From positions 2,217,050-2,279,741 of the forward strand of contig JAHNZQ020000016.1 of the NCBI GenBank assembly GCA_019155205.2: a DNA stretch of 62,692 nucleotides, read 5' to 3'. Shown here in pieces: positions 53,101 to 62,692 of this stretch. Position 1 is the first letter of the stretch. Each line of letters opens with the position of its first letter. The position numbers were made by a program, and so were the translations under genes. This DNA is from Gracilaria vermiculophylla. Taxonomy: Eukaryota; Rhodophyta; Florideophyceae; Gracilariales; Gracilariaceae. Below the pieces are notes generated by a model. The model did not search any database, was not told the origin of the DNA, and saw only the letters and a list, made by a program, of their open reading frames with translations.

Positions 53101-54221
53101 GGAAGGGTTGATTTTTATCAGCTTCTTTTGGGACCTTACAGCATTCACTCGATCGTTTCAGCCACAACTGATGCGCTGGTTGCACACGGTTTTGCCCAAA
53201 ATAGTATTTAGCACTGAAGAGAGTCCGTGGTTGTACATATGAAGTGCCGAAGTACCGTAGAAAGTTTATCAGAACCGGGTTGTGACCTTCTTTCAAGCAA
53301 CGAAAATGGTGTCTGTCCAACAAACAACATCCTGACAATATTTCTGAGAATCACAGTCTGGATTGAATTAGAGAGAATTGGTGGGTGTTGGAGCCTTGGT
53401 GTGGCGTATAACTAGTCCTATTCATGGTGTTTGCTCGGAATTGGCGAGAAGAGAAGGTATATATTAGGTATGCGGTAGGACAGGCCATGTAGAATATCGT
53501 GCGTCACGAAAGCGTAATGATAGTCGATGACCCCAGGCACACTAGGAGGGTTAGGTGAAGAACAGACTCTTGTGTCTTGTTTATTTCCGGGATCTGTCCG
53601 CAAAACCGGAGTTCCTGCGGGATTTATTAGAAAACTCTGGGAGATTCACGCAGCTCCGAGGTGCCCGTGAGACGCGTGATGTATTGTAGCAGAAGTGAGA
53701 AGAGAAAAGAGTCGCAGCAACCTTTGTCTGCCACAAATGCAGTACTTCTCATAATCATATTACACCTCAAAAGCTCACCAAAACTGTACTATAGGATATG
53801 TTTAGGGTATCGTATCTATAGAATAGTTTCGAAAAGGTATGTACAATGTCTTCTTTGCAGTTAAATTGGCTCAAGGTCCTCCACTTTGAGAGCAAAACCA
53901 GAAACAAATCATCAATTGAAACGCCGAGCACAAATCAAACAGTGCTACTGCGCAAAACCAAAAGCTTGCTATAGCCAAAATTGCCACTTACCTCAAAACT
54001 ATAACTCTTTATGGATTGAAATGATCTTCAGGACGCCCTAAAAAGCTCCATTTAGCACAATAAATAAGTAATTCGAAGAGATTTGTAAAAAAAAAAACGT
54101 ACCTCGAAAAATCTTAGAATAAATCTGATCCGCAAGACTTCGAAATCACTAATACGGAGGAAACAAACAAAACAAATTCATTGAAGTTTAAAAAAATGAA
54201 AAAAAGGTTGTTATTCATGAC
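53101..54221. other. No recognisable gene or element
   Basis: About 1.1 kb of mixed composition, AT-rich after 53700. A 140-codon minus frame (52916-53338) overlaps the left edge; its sequence is unlike any family I know and it is probably chance. The 5' LTR of gypsy-2 would be expected here but was not found. Confidence 0.4.
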
Positions 54222-54735
54222 TGTGGTACCTTCAGTTCTCCTTTCGAGGTGGTAGCACATAATGTCCATGAAGAGTGTTTGGTGACTTTAAAGGCGCGAG
54301 TTCCTAAAGATGGTCTCCGGTAATTACGGTCACAAGCCGGGGGAGTTCTGAAAGGGGGTCCGCAAGCCTCAAACGGAGAAGGGTGCTCACCGTACGAACA
54401 ATTCTCCTGCAGGCGCTGCTATGAGGCAACCTGGAGATCGGCGGCTTAGAACCTGGAAGGCGCTCGACAAAAGTCTGCAAACGGAAAAATCAGAAGAAGG
54501 CTCAAGGTTACTTGGTTGACTTCCCCCAGATGTGGAGCTCGACCGGAAGATTAAGTATCGTGCCGTGAGTCTGCCATGACAGGTCTCACTACTGTAATAT
54601 TTACCTGCACCAAATAAAGAAAATAAATCAAAATTTTACAATTCCTCAGGAGTATTGTAGCATACGTTGGCCGAGTAGTGCACCATGCGGCTCAGTTAGT
54701 AAAATACGGACCCTCCTTAGAAGTATCCTGTCGTG
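54222..54735 (-). mobile_element. Solo LTR or LTR remnant (family of 61150-61701)
   Basis: Matches the LTR at 61150-61701 in reverse. It begins TGTGGTACCTTCAGTTCTCC on the plus strand and shares GGTCTCCGGTA, GCCGGGGGAGTTCTGAAAG and ATCGGCGGCTTAGAA. The far end is lost near 54735. It is more diverged than the other copies. Confidence 0.75.
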
Positions 54736-55596
54736 AAGATACAAGACATTATCACCTTAGGATTTAATGAACTAACATAGACAATTGCAAGCCAAAAAAG
54801 GGTTTCCGGGTGCACTGGAAAACCACACTGGAAAAAAGGTAAAGTTCTTGTTTTCCTGACGATAGAAAGTTCAATCCGGATGGGCCGAACTGCTACAAAT
54901 CTTATTGAAGTAATCGTCAAAAAGGCAGCTTTGAAGTATATACCAGGCGTTTTGGTTGATATACGGAGATGGTTGGGGTTTAAATGTTTAAAAAAGGTTT
55001 TACTAGCATTTTATTTACTGAAACGATCATAAAAGTTAAAGAATATAAAAAAGAGCTATAAAAAAGTTACGTTACTGTTTTATTACTGTTCTCATGAAGA
55101 ATATTGATTTCTAGCATGGTAATACCCTAGTGCACACTTCACTTTTTGTCAAAAATAGATTACAAAAAATAGATGTATCTTTTGTTGAGTAGCCAGTGCG
55201 CTCTACAAAATTAAGCTTAGTTGAAAACGCTTTGAGAGTGCTATGTAGAATGGTTTATACGCATGAAATCCATTTTCAGACAGTTTTTGAACTCAAGAAC
55301 TATATTTAAATTGCTGTAAATATATCACAGTATAAACTCCAGAACAGTATCTCATTGTGATGCCAAAACGTTGCATCAGCGCTATGCAGTGAAAAAAAGC
55401 TTTATATACTATTGAGTGTCTCACAGTAAAGAATCATTTTTTGATAAACGTACGTTCTTAAAACGGGTTTTTGTCCAAGTTTTTTTTCATCATATTGTTT
55501 TTGTAGCCGTGCAGTAGACGTTCTCTAGTTTTCTTGACATAAAGTGCGTTTCAAAAAACATATTACCACTAAAAAGTGCGCAGAAACTATACTGTT
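54736..55596. other. AT-rich spacer, nothing recognised
   Basis: About 860 bases of very AT-rich DNA with only short frames. No transposon ends or RNA genes were seen. Confidence 0.5.
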
Positions 55597-55715
55597 TGTA
55601 GTACAGTGGCTTTTAAGGGAAAACTGGTGGTGTGGTCTTTTGGCATAATATTACTAAGGAGAGCTCGTATTTTACTAGCTGGGCCACGTTGTGCATAATT
55701 CCGCTTGCGTGCGGT

Positions 55716-56235
55716 TGTAATTGCATCAGCTGCTAATAGCATTAAAATAGACAAAAGAAAAACGCATAAACTTAAACTTACAAAGGTTACTAAGCACAAG
55801 CAGCACTGGCAACCTCATATACAGCAACACCGACACTGGCAGCTCCAAACGGGGAAGCACCAACACTGGCAGCTCCACACGGAGAAGCACCAACACTGGC
55901 AGCTTCACGCGGAGAAGCACCAACACTAGTAGCTCATGACGCCCGGCACCGACACTATCGGGATGGAGATGAAACAGACACAGCTCTAGACGGATAAGCC
56001 AAGACCACGACCACAAAGCAACGCACAGAGAAAGCAGGTAAACGAGCCACCGAAAGGGCACGAAAAAAACAGTATTTAATAGAAGCAAAGGCATAGCTAA
56101 ATAGGCATCAAGGAGAAAACGGAACATCCGAGAGAGAGCAGCTCAGCCTTCTCGGGAGCCCATTGTGCTCATTATCCTCGCTTGTAGAGTTCGCTCTGGG
56201 CACATTGAACTATGCAAAATCACGACCATTTCACA
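55716..56235 (+). repeat. copia-3 5' LTR with 30-bp minisatellite (3 units)
   Basis: Units of 30 bp at 55831-55860, 55861-55890 and 55891-55920 (core CAACACTGGCAGCTCCACAC), then a partial unit. The rest matches the 3' LTR closely. Confidence 0.88.
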
Positions 56236-56238
56236 GTT

Positions 56239-59200
56239 ATGGGCCCAGCCCGTAGCTCAACTCCAAGCAGATTGTATGAGCCACCAATGCTCAAAGCAAC
56301 GAGGGACAAGCTCCAATGGCGCAAGCGCATCCGCACTCGGGCTCGATTTATCCGCAGACTTGCACGTGGTGGCGATCCCAAAGCCGTCAGCGCCTATAAT
56401 GCTTTTGGACTCACTATCTACAAGTCATGAGACGAATCGTTCGCAGAAAAGATCGACAGCGCCACAGATGCCGGGCTGCTCGTTTTGGAACCAGATGAGA
56501 ACCAAGAAACTAATCCCATGGAAACGTTAGAGAAAATCATTGAGCTCATTGCCAAGGACTCCGTCACAGAAACTATACGCAGACTAGTTTCAATGCTCAA
56601 GCAAGTCTATGCATGCAAACGCGAACAGAATGAGTCCACAGCCGTGTACGCAAACAGATTTGAAGCCATCGCTCGTAGATACCTCAATAACTGTAGCTAC
56701 ATGACCTGTCAACAAGATAGCCAGAACTTTGCCATGCTAATTCTTGAGAATGCAAACCTCCCGAACGAATCATACATCACAGTGATTTCACAAATGGTCA
56801 CCAAAGCCAAGGAGAGAGGAATATCCAAAGAACCCATCGTATGTGTACCACAAGAGTAATTCAACAAACTGAGAGAAGAACACGACGCATGACTCGAGAA
56901 ATGCCAACAGGGATCCTCGACAGGCCCCTTGCAGAACAAAGATCTAACGCAGGAACAGAGCAATGGGATATTAACCCATCTCAAGAAAGCCAGCAAAATA
57001 TTCGCTAAGCAACGCAGAATTGACGCAGACCGTGACAACACTCAGAAGTCCAGCATTCGATTGAGCTTGGATGACGCGATAAAAGCCATCATCGAAGTCA
57101 AGGTCGGTGGAAATACATCCAAAAGAGACCTTCCCAGCAACGAACGTAAGACAGGCTCTCTACTTGGTAAACGAATGCACACCGAGAATAAACCGCAAAA
57201 CCACGGAACAGGTCCCGAAAACGGAAATCACAGGAAGTACATATCACCAGGTGAGGGCCCCAAGAAAAACTCAAGATGCAAGATGTACAAGCAGATTGGC
57301 CATTGGTGGACGAACGCCGAGTGCATCTTCAACAAGATCCAGAATTCGCTAGACTTACAGTAAATGGACGACAACGGAATTACAACACGCAGCATCGATG
57401 ATGTAGTCCGTGAAACCTTGCAGAATAGCAAAACGACAACGATAATCATAACGACAAGAAATCTTCGTTTTTTCAATAAAGGGATCTGATACGCTCCAAC
57501 CAGCCCCCAATCCAATCCTCGATGAAGGCACCCCACTTCCACCGCAGGTATCCTAGATGCCGCCAAGCTATGTGAAATACTCAGGATAACCTCCCAGCTA
57601 GAGCGACTGCGATCCAACTACATGCATGGCTGGCGTGACGACTGCCTTGGTGCCAAACCAATCATCGCATCATGGACGCTCACCGTCCTTTACACGCGCA
57701 GAAAGCTAACCTCTTTCACATTTGACATCGTTTTTGGATCGTCACCCATGATATTGGAAATGGACGGGCGAAAATACACGAACACCTTCAACTTGCATGT
57801 GCAACGATACTTGGACATGAAACACCACAAAAAAACCGGAAAAGTAGAACGTAAGATTGGAACCATCAAAGCTATCTTTAGGAAGCTTAACGACGAGAAG
57901 ACCTCCGCAAGCACCAAAACCATCCTCGCCCGCGCCACACTCCTCTCAAACATGTTCTCAGGAAGCCGCCTCCTGAGCTCATTTGAACTCGCCAAAAGAT
58001 ACAGCCCTGCCCTAGTTGGAATACCCAGCACCATCATCACGCAAGAACTCCTTGACTCCCACAAAGAGCAAGTAGCAGTCTGAGCCCTGCAACGCCTCCT
58101 ACACTCTCACGCACCGACCGTCACGCGACCCGACTTATTCCAAAAAGATGACCCCATCTGGGTATTTTACAAGAGCACAAAACAAAACGAAGACAACAAA
58201 TGGGTCAAAGCACATGTCATCGAAGCAAGCGAGCACTTCATCACAGCCCGCCGAGCCAATAAGGGCCCACCGATGAAGGTAGCGTACGAGGACGTCCGAA
58301 TTGCCCCTCGCAGCGAACTAACCGACGCCCGCCTCAGCTGCTATTTGGAAGAGAAACTAGAGTCAACCGCCACAGCCGAAGATATTTCGTCGAACGGGGG
58401 GAACAATGACCCAACAAAACAACCGGACAGTTCGACTGCACATCATTCTTCGCTATATGCATCAAACGCAAACCCAACATAAAAAGACGCAACAAAACAC
58501 ATTGGCCACTACGCTCAATCCGTAGAAACCCCGCTACCCCGGCATAACACCACATCCGATTCTGACCGCAAACAAGCACTAGAAATGATTTATGCAGAAA
58601 TTGGATCCCAGCAAGTAACATCCCGCTTGCTGGACTTTGCCCCCCCTTACATAATTGATCAAGCATTCCGCAAAGAAGTTGAAGACAACTGGGACGGATC
58701 ATTCGCAGAAGTGCAAGACTGCGACGTACCACGTTTGGCCAACGATATCAGCTCGCATGCAGTATACAAGGTTAAAACCGAGGAATATGGAAGCCGGTAC
58801 CTGAAAGCAAGGATAGTAGCACATGGGAACCGCGACAAAGAAAAGGAAGATATTAGAAAGGATTCCTCAACCGCACCATTATTAGTCGTCATACTTTTAC
58901 TATCCTTAGCAACCTTCCTTGGTTTCAGACTCGCGTCAGTTGACATAAAAGGTGCATACCTGCAAAGTGGCCCCATCCGCCGGGACATATTCGTACGACC
59001 TCCTCGAGAATGGAATGGAAATCGGGGAACATTATGGAAGCTACTGAAGTTGCCATACGGCATTGTAGAAGCAGGTAGACAATGGCAGAAAGCAGTAGAG
59101 GAATGGATGCTCACGTCAGCTGGTTTGGAAAGGGTCCTTGGGGTAACGCAACTATTGGTTAAACGCAACATCGCAGGAAAGATCATCCTCTTAATGGCCA

Positions 59201-60231
59201 AAGTAACAGACGATTTCTTGATAAGCGGATCACATGAGGAGAACAAAACGTTTTTGGAAGCGCTACAGTAACGCTTTGTGATTGGAAAAATCGGTACCGA
59301 TGACGTGATTGACTTCGATGGTTGCAAAATATCGCAGAAAGAGAATGGGAACATAGAAATTTCTATGAGAAGATACCTAGACCGCATCAAACCTATCGAT
59401 ATTTCGAGATCGCGACGTAAACAGCAACAAGACAAAGCCACCGACTCGGAAGTCAAGCAATACAGAAGCCTCGCAGCAACCCTCATGTATTTTGGCAATG
59501 GTGTGTTACCGCAAGCGTCCTACATCACATCAGCACTACAACAACAGCTACCACGGATAACGGTTAAACATCTCGTTGAAGCCAACCGCATGACGAAAGA
59601 GCTACTCAAGCATGAGCCACTGATCGCATACCGCAAGCCGCAAAATGTCAGAAATGTCACAGTATGTACCTTTGCCGACGCATCGTTCAACAGCAGTTCC
59701 GCAAAATACTATGGACAAACCGGAATCGTTTCGGGCCTCAGGATTAGCATGGAAAACGGAGAAGATCTCTTCCACGCCATCGATTGGTGTAGCCAGAAGC
59801 AATGCCGGGTCAGTTATTCACCCTACGGAGCCGAGATCCTTGCATGCGCCGCCGCCGAAGACCGATGCTTTTATTTCAAGACAACTCTGAACTCACTGTT
59901 TCCGGACTGCCAAATCAGAAACGAACTCTTCACAAACTCGAAGTGCCTATACGACACCATAACTACGCTACACGAGGGAAAGGATTTCAAGCTAAGACCC
60001 ACGGTCCAACGCATGCGCAACAGCTTCGAAAGCGGAGACCTTGATGCCATGAGATGGCTTCCTGGCCGAATCAACCCGGCCGATGCGGTGACCAAGCGAA
60101 ACCCAAACACATCAGCGATCCTGAAGAAGCTATTATCCGAAGGAATCATCACGATCAACCTCGAATCTGGCTACTACTTGCATAGCGCTACATGGAAGTC
60201 ACATGGAAGATACAGCCAAGTCGTAAGATAA
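56239..60231 (+). pseudogene. copia-3 gag-pol, single frame with stops and an internal loss
   Basis: The ATG at 56239 lies three bases after the LTR and overlaps a likely primer-binding site (TGGGCCCAGCCCG). Gag has KREQNESTAVYANRFEAIAR and a damaged zinc knuckle (CKMYKQIGHWWTNAEC). From 57361 to 57620 the frame is scrambled, and protease plus the integrase catalytic core are not found. Integrase C-terminus remains (GKVERKIGTIKAIFRKL). Reverse transcriptase has KARIVAHGNRDKEKEDIRKD and ASVDIKGAYLQSGPIRRDIF; its catalytic box reads KVTDDFL rather than YVDD. RNase H follows the stop at 59269 (VCTFADASFNSSSAKYYGQ, YGAEILACAAAEDR). Stops at 56428, 56857, 56890, 57361, 58081, 58480 and 59269 lie in one frame. 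Confidence 0.8.
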
Positions 60232-60256
60232 AATGGATCTCAACGACTAGGGGGAA

Positions 60257-60806
60257 TGTAATTGCATCAGCTACTAATAGCATTAAAATAGACAAAAGAA
60301 AAACGCATAAACCTTAACTTACAAAGGTAGCTAAGCACAAGCACCACTGGCAACCTCATATACAGCAGCACCGACACTGGCAGCTCCACACGGGGAAACA
60401 CCAACACTGGCAGCTCCACAAGGGGAAGCGCCAACACTGGCAGCTCCACATGGAGAAGCACCAACACTGGCAGCTTCACGCGGAGAAGCACCAGCACTAG
60501 TAGCTCATGACGCCCGGCACCGACGCTATCAGGATGGGGATGAAACAGACACAGCTCTAGACGGATAAGCCAAGACCACGACTGCAAAACAATGCACAGA
60601 GAAAGCAGGTAAACGACCCACCGAAAGGGCACAAAAAAAACAGTATTTAATAGAAGCATAGGCATAGCCAGATAGGCATCAAGGAGAAAACGGAACATCC
60701 GAGAGAGAGCAGCTCAGCCTTCTCGGGAGCCCATTGTGCTCATTATCCTCGCTTGTAGAGTTCGCTCTGGGCATATTTAACTATGCGAAATCAAGACCAT
60801 TTCACA
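60257..60806 (+). repeat. copia-3 3' LTR with 30-bp minisatellite (4 units)
   Basis: Units at 60372-60401, 60402-60431, 60432-60461 and 60462-60491, one more than in the 5' LTR; this accounts for the 30-base length difference. Confidence 0.88.
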
Positions 60807-61149
60807 GTGGTACAGTATCCTTAATGGACCGTAGAATTATTATTTATTCAAGTTAATTTATGCAGGTAATTGCTACAGTAGTGAGACCTGCCGAGGCAGA
60901 TTCCTGGCTTGATATTGAATGTGCCGGTTGAGCTCCACCTCTAGGGAAGTAAAGACACGCACCCTTGAGTCGTCATCTATTTTTCCGGTTGGAGACTCTC
61001 GTCGATCATCCTCAGGTTTCTAAGCCGCCGATCTCCAGGTCACATCATAGCAGCGCCTGTAAGAGTATTGTCCACCCAGTAAACATCCCCCTTCACTTGG
61101 TTTTTACCGGTCCCCATTGAGAATTCCCCCGGCTCGCGACAGCGGATAC

Positions 61150-61701
61150 TGTAGTACAGTGGCTCCTACGGAAATAGGGTGGTTTGGCCTTGAGGTATAA
61201 TATTCCTAAGGAGGGCTCGTATTTTATTAGCAGGGCCATGTGGTGGATAATCCCGCCCGCGTGCGCTATAGTATCCTTGAGGCACGGTAGAATTATTATT
61301 TATTTTAGATACTTTATGCAGGTAATTAGTACAGTAGCGAGACCTGCCGAGGCGGGCTCCCGGCTTGATACTTAATCTGCCGGTTCAGTTCCACCTCTGG
61401 GGAAGTAAAGACAAGAATCCTTGAGTCTTCTTCTACTTTTCCGGTTGGAGTTTCTCGTCGATCTACACAGGTTTCGAAGCCGCCGATCCTCAGGTCGCAA
61501 CATAGCAGCGCCTGTAGGAGCATTGTCCGCCCAGTGAACCTCCCTCTCCGCTCGGTGTTTGCGGATCCCTTTCAGAACTCCCCCGGCTCGCGACAGCGGA
61601 TACCGGAGACCACTTTTAGGAACACGCGCCTTTGGAGTCAACAAAAACTTCTAACGGACGTTGTGCTTTACTACGTCGAGAGGAGGGCTGACAGTACCAC
61701 A
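61150..61701 (+). repeat. LTR, 552 bases
   Basis: Begins TGTAGTACAGTGG and ends GACAGTACCACA, so it has the TG...CA termini of LTRs with a short inverted repeat (TGTAGTAC/GTACCACA). Other copies are at 24329-24455, 54222-54735 and 55597-61149. Confidence 0.8.
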
Positions 61702-61703
61702 AC

Positions 61704-61719
61704 TGGTCTCCCGACTTAG
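61704..61719 (+). other. Primer-binding site
   Basis: TGGTCTCCCGACTTAG, two bases after the LTR. TGG pairs with the tRNA CCA end. The gypsy-1 site is the same except for two bases. Confidence 0.7.
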
Positions 61720-61857
61720 AAGGTCACAGTTCCGAAAGGAGTCGCACAAATCGCAGCAGAACAGCGTTTCTAGTTTGCAACGACCGACCGCCAGCAGTGG
61801 AATTCTTCCTTAAGGTGATTCGGAAGTGGAAGCAAATCACCCCCGATCTTTTCCTCT

Positions 61858-62692
61858 ATGGACCCCTCAGAACATCCCATGAAAACGTTTCTACAGGATC
61901 CTCAAGCAACCAGCTCCGTTGGTGGGCGCAGCACGCGCAGCGCTCCCCAGGAGATGGCTGCCTCACTGGAGAACCCTGAAAGTCTCCTTCGTAATCCTGG
62001 CTCCTCAGTGGAGCGTTTCAGGAAACGCCTTAGGAGAATGCATGATCGGAGGCAAGCGGAATCCCCCGCGACATCTCTGGAAAACGCCGATGTGGAGGTT
62101 GAAAAACCGCACACGGCATCGCAGTCGCCACCTCAAGAGCTACAGGGACGAGAACACCCGGAGGCTAACACCCTCTTGGAGTCCCTGGCCCCGCGCCTTA
62201 CGGATTGGCTCTCACAGGAGCTGGTCGAAAGAATTATTGCAGGTCTTGAAGCCCACTTTGGAGCGCGCCGCCACGCCCTCGTGGAGGAGATCGCAACGGA
62301 GAGCGCTCACTGTGCTGTGGATGCTTTGCTGGATTCCGACCTCTTCTTCGAAGTGATCTCAGATGTTATCCGTGCGGAGGTTCAGTCCCAAACCACCCAG
62401 CTGCTCCCCGCAGCGGCGTTTCAAAGTTATTCATCCGTACAGGAGAGGTTCCCTCTATCAACACTTAAGGTGACCCCGGGCAGAGAAGGAAAGGATAATG
62501 CCACCCCCTACACCAGAGGAGGGAAGGATACTGCCGTAGGGAAACGGGACCACCTCAGGAATCTTGCTATGCACCGTCTGGACCTGACGCCCCGCGGAGG
62601 AGGACAGGATACCGGTCGCGACGAAGTCCACCTAAGGAGAGAAGGACAGGATACTCCTCGGGTGGATCGCGATATCGGGGGTATCGTCAGCA
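61858..62692 (+). CDS. Gag-like protein of an LTR retrotransposon, 3' truncated by the window
   Basis: An open frame of 278 codons without a stop up to the window end, starting MDPSEHPMKTFLQDPQATSS after a stop at 61816. It begins 138 bases after the primer-binding site, where gag is expected. The N-terminal part is Ser/Arg/Pro-rich. A helical, capsid-like middle follows (LTDWLSQELVERIIAGLEAH, then VDALLDSDLFFEVISDVIRA). The last 70 residues are basic, with a repeated G-rich unit (GREGKDN, TRGGKDT, GGGQDT, RREGQDT), possibly for RNA binding. No zinc knuckle is reached. No known domain was recognised; gag is inferred from position. Confidence 0.6.
   Translation, partial: MDPSEHPMKTFLQDPQATSSVGGRSTRSAPQEMAASLENPESLLRNPGSSVERFRKRLRRMHDRRQAESPATSLENADVEVEKPHTASQSPPQELQGREHPEANTLLESLAPRLTDWLSQELVERIIAGLEAHFGARRHALVEEIATESAHCAVDALLDSDLFFEVISDVIRAEVQSQTTQLLPAAAFQSYSSVQERFPLSTLKVTPGREGKDNATPYTRGGKDTAVGKRDHLRNLAMHRLDLTPRGGGQDTGRDEVHLRREGQDTPRVDRDIGGIVS

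Larger units (their letters stand above)
55716..60806 (+). mobile_element. Ty1/copia retrotransposon (copia-3)
   Basis: LTRs of 520 and 550 bases (55716-56235, 60257-60806), both TGTAATTGCATCAG...TTTCACA, with a purine tract AGGGGGAA just before the 3' LTR. Candidate target repeats are GCGGT (55711-55715) and GTGGT (60807-60811). The LTRs are much more alike than those of copia-2. Gag and pol share one frame with several stops, and the centre (protease and most of integrase) is missing or unrecognisable. Confidence 0.88.
55597..61149 (+). mobile_element. Older LTR copy split by copia-3
   Basis: Left piece 55597-55715 (TGTAGTACAGTGGCTTTTAA ... GCGTGCGGT) and right piece 60812-61149 (ACAGTATCCTTAATGG ... 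GACAGCGGATAC) together follow the LTR at 61150-61701 in order, with copia-3 between. It stops at GGATAC, where the next LTR begins, and lacks the last 100 or so bases. The newer element therefore seems to have inserted into it. Confidence 0.75.
61150..62692 (+). mobile_element. 5' part of an LTR retrotransposon, continues beyond the window
   Basis: A complete LTR (61150-61701), primer-binding site (61704-61719) and gag-like open frame (from 61858) in order on the plus strand. It seems to have inserted into the older LTR copy at GATAC (61145-61149). If so, the same five bases should follow its 3' LTR, next to the missing end of the older copy (CGGAGACC...). It is the least decayed element in the window. 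Confidence 0.72.

Noticed and set aside
52916..53338. A 140-codon minus frame as a gene
   Set aside because: No recognisable domain, overlaps decayed gag of gypsy-2, and competing frames exist on the other strand.
55831..60491. The 30-bp repeats as a CRISPR array
   Set aside because: Units are contiguous without spacers and lie inside copia LTRs of a eukaryote.
61150..61701. The 552-base repeat first read as a miniature inverted-repeat transposon
   Set aside because: Its ends are only TGTAGTAC/GTACCACA, a primer-binding site and gag-like frame follow one copy, and a 5-bp target duplication fits another; an LTR explains it better.

Overview
The window looks like nuclear DNA of a multicellular, transposon-rich red alga, probably a florideophyte such as Chondrus; the species is an inference. 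The main reason is a nuclear PsbU gene with a bipartite, twin-arginine plastid-lumen presequence next to nuclear PsbO. Nuclear PsbU is characteristic of red-lineage algae. Genes are compact and almost intron-free (one intron seen). A gene island gives way abruptly to nested LTR retrotransposons and DNA transposons.

Gene island, about 2.5-21 kb: an MFS transporter (-), tRNA-Val(AAC) (-), PsbU (+), PsbO (-, one 111-nt intron), an atypical cytochrome P450 (+), an ABHD17-like alpha/beta hydrolase (+), a small Cys-rich zinc protein (-), a UBXN7/Ubx5-like Cdc48 adaptor (+), an Rxt3-domain histone-deacetylase-complex protein (+), an mL50-like mitoribosomal protein (-), LTV1 (+) and MAK11/PAK1IP1 (-). 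Two groupings make functional sense. PsbU and PsbO are convergent neighbours and both are extrinsic subunits of the oxygen-evolving complex. mL50, LTV1 and MAK11 all serve ribosomes. Several gene pairs diverge from shared GC-rich spacers, and one spacer holds an uninterrupted run of 96 C.

Transposon landscape, about 22.4 kb to the end: insertions are nested and can be ordered. A PIF/Harbinger element (22.4-24.8 kb) carries an LTR insertion in its transposase; the assembly gap lies inside that LTR. A Tc1-like element abuts the Harbinger end and stops where a Ty3/gypsy element begins (gypsy-1, 25.995-42.29 kb, + strand). Gypsy-1 pol is itself split by a Ty1/copia element (copia-2, 31.57-37.77 kb). 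Next comes a decayed chromodomain gypsy on the - strand (gypsy-2, about 42.5-53.1 kb), split by a pogo/Tigger element (45.9-47.85 kb) and by a Tc1 end with an unexplained 202-codon ORF. From 54.2 kb one LTR family recurs. One copy is split by a second copia element (copia-3, 55.7-60.8 kb). The last copy (61.15-61.70 kb) is followed by a primer-binding site and an open gag-like frame that runs off the window.

Most notable: both gypsy elements carry a related, degraded reading frame on the strand opposite to pol, between integrase and the 3' LTR. This may be an antisense accessory gene of this retrotransposon lineage.
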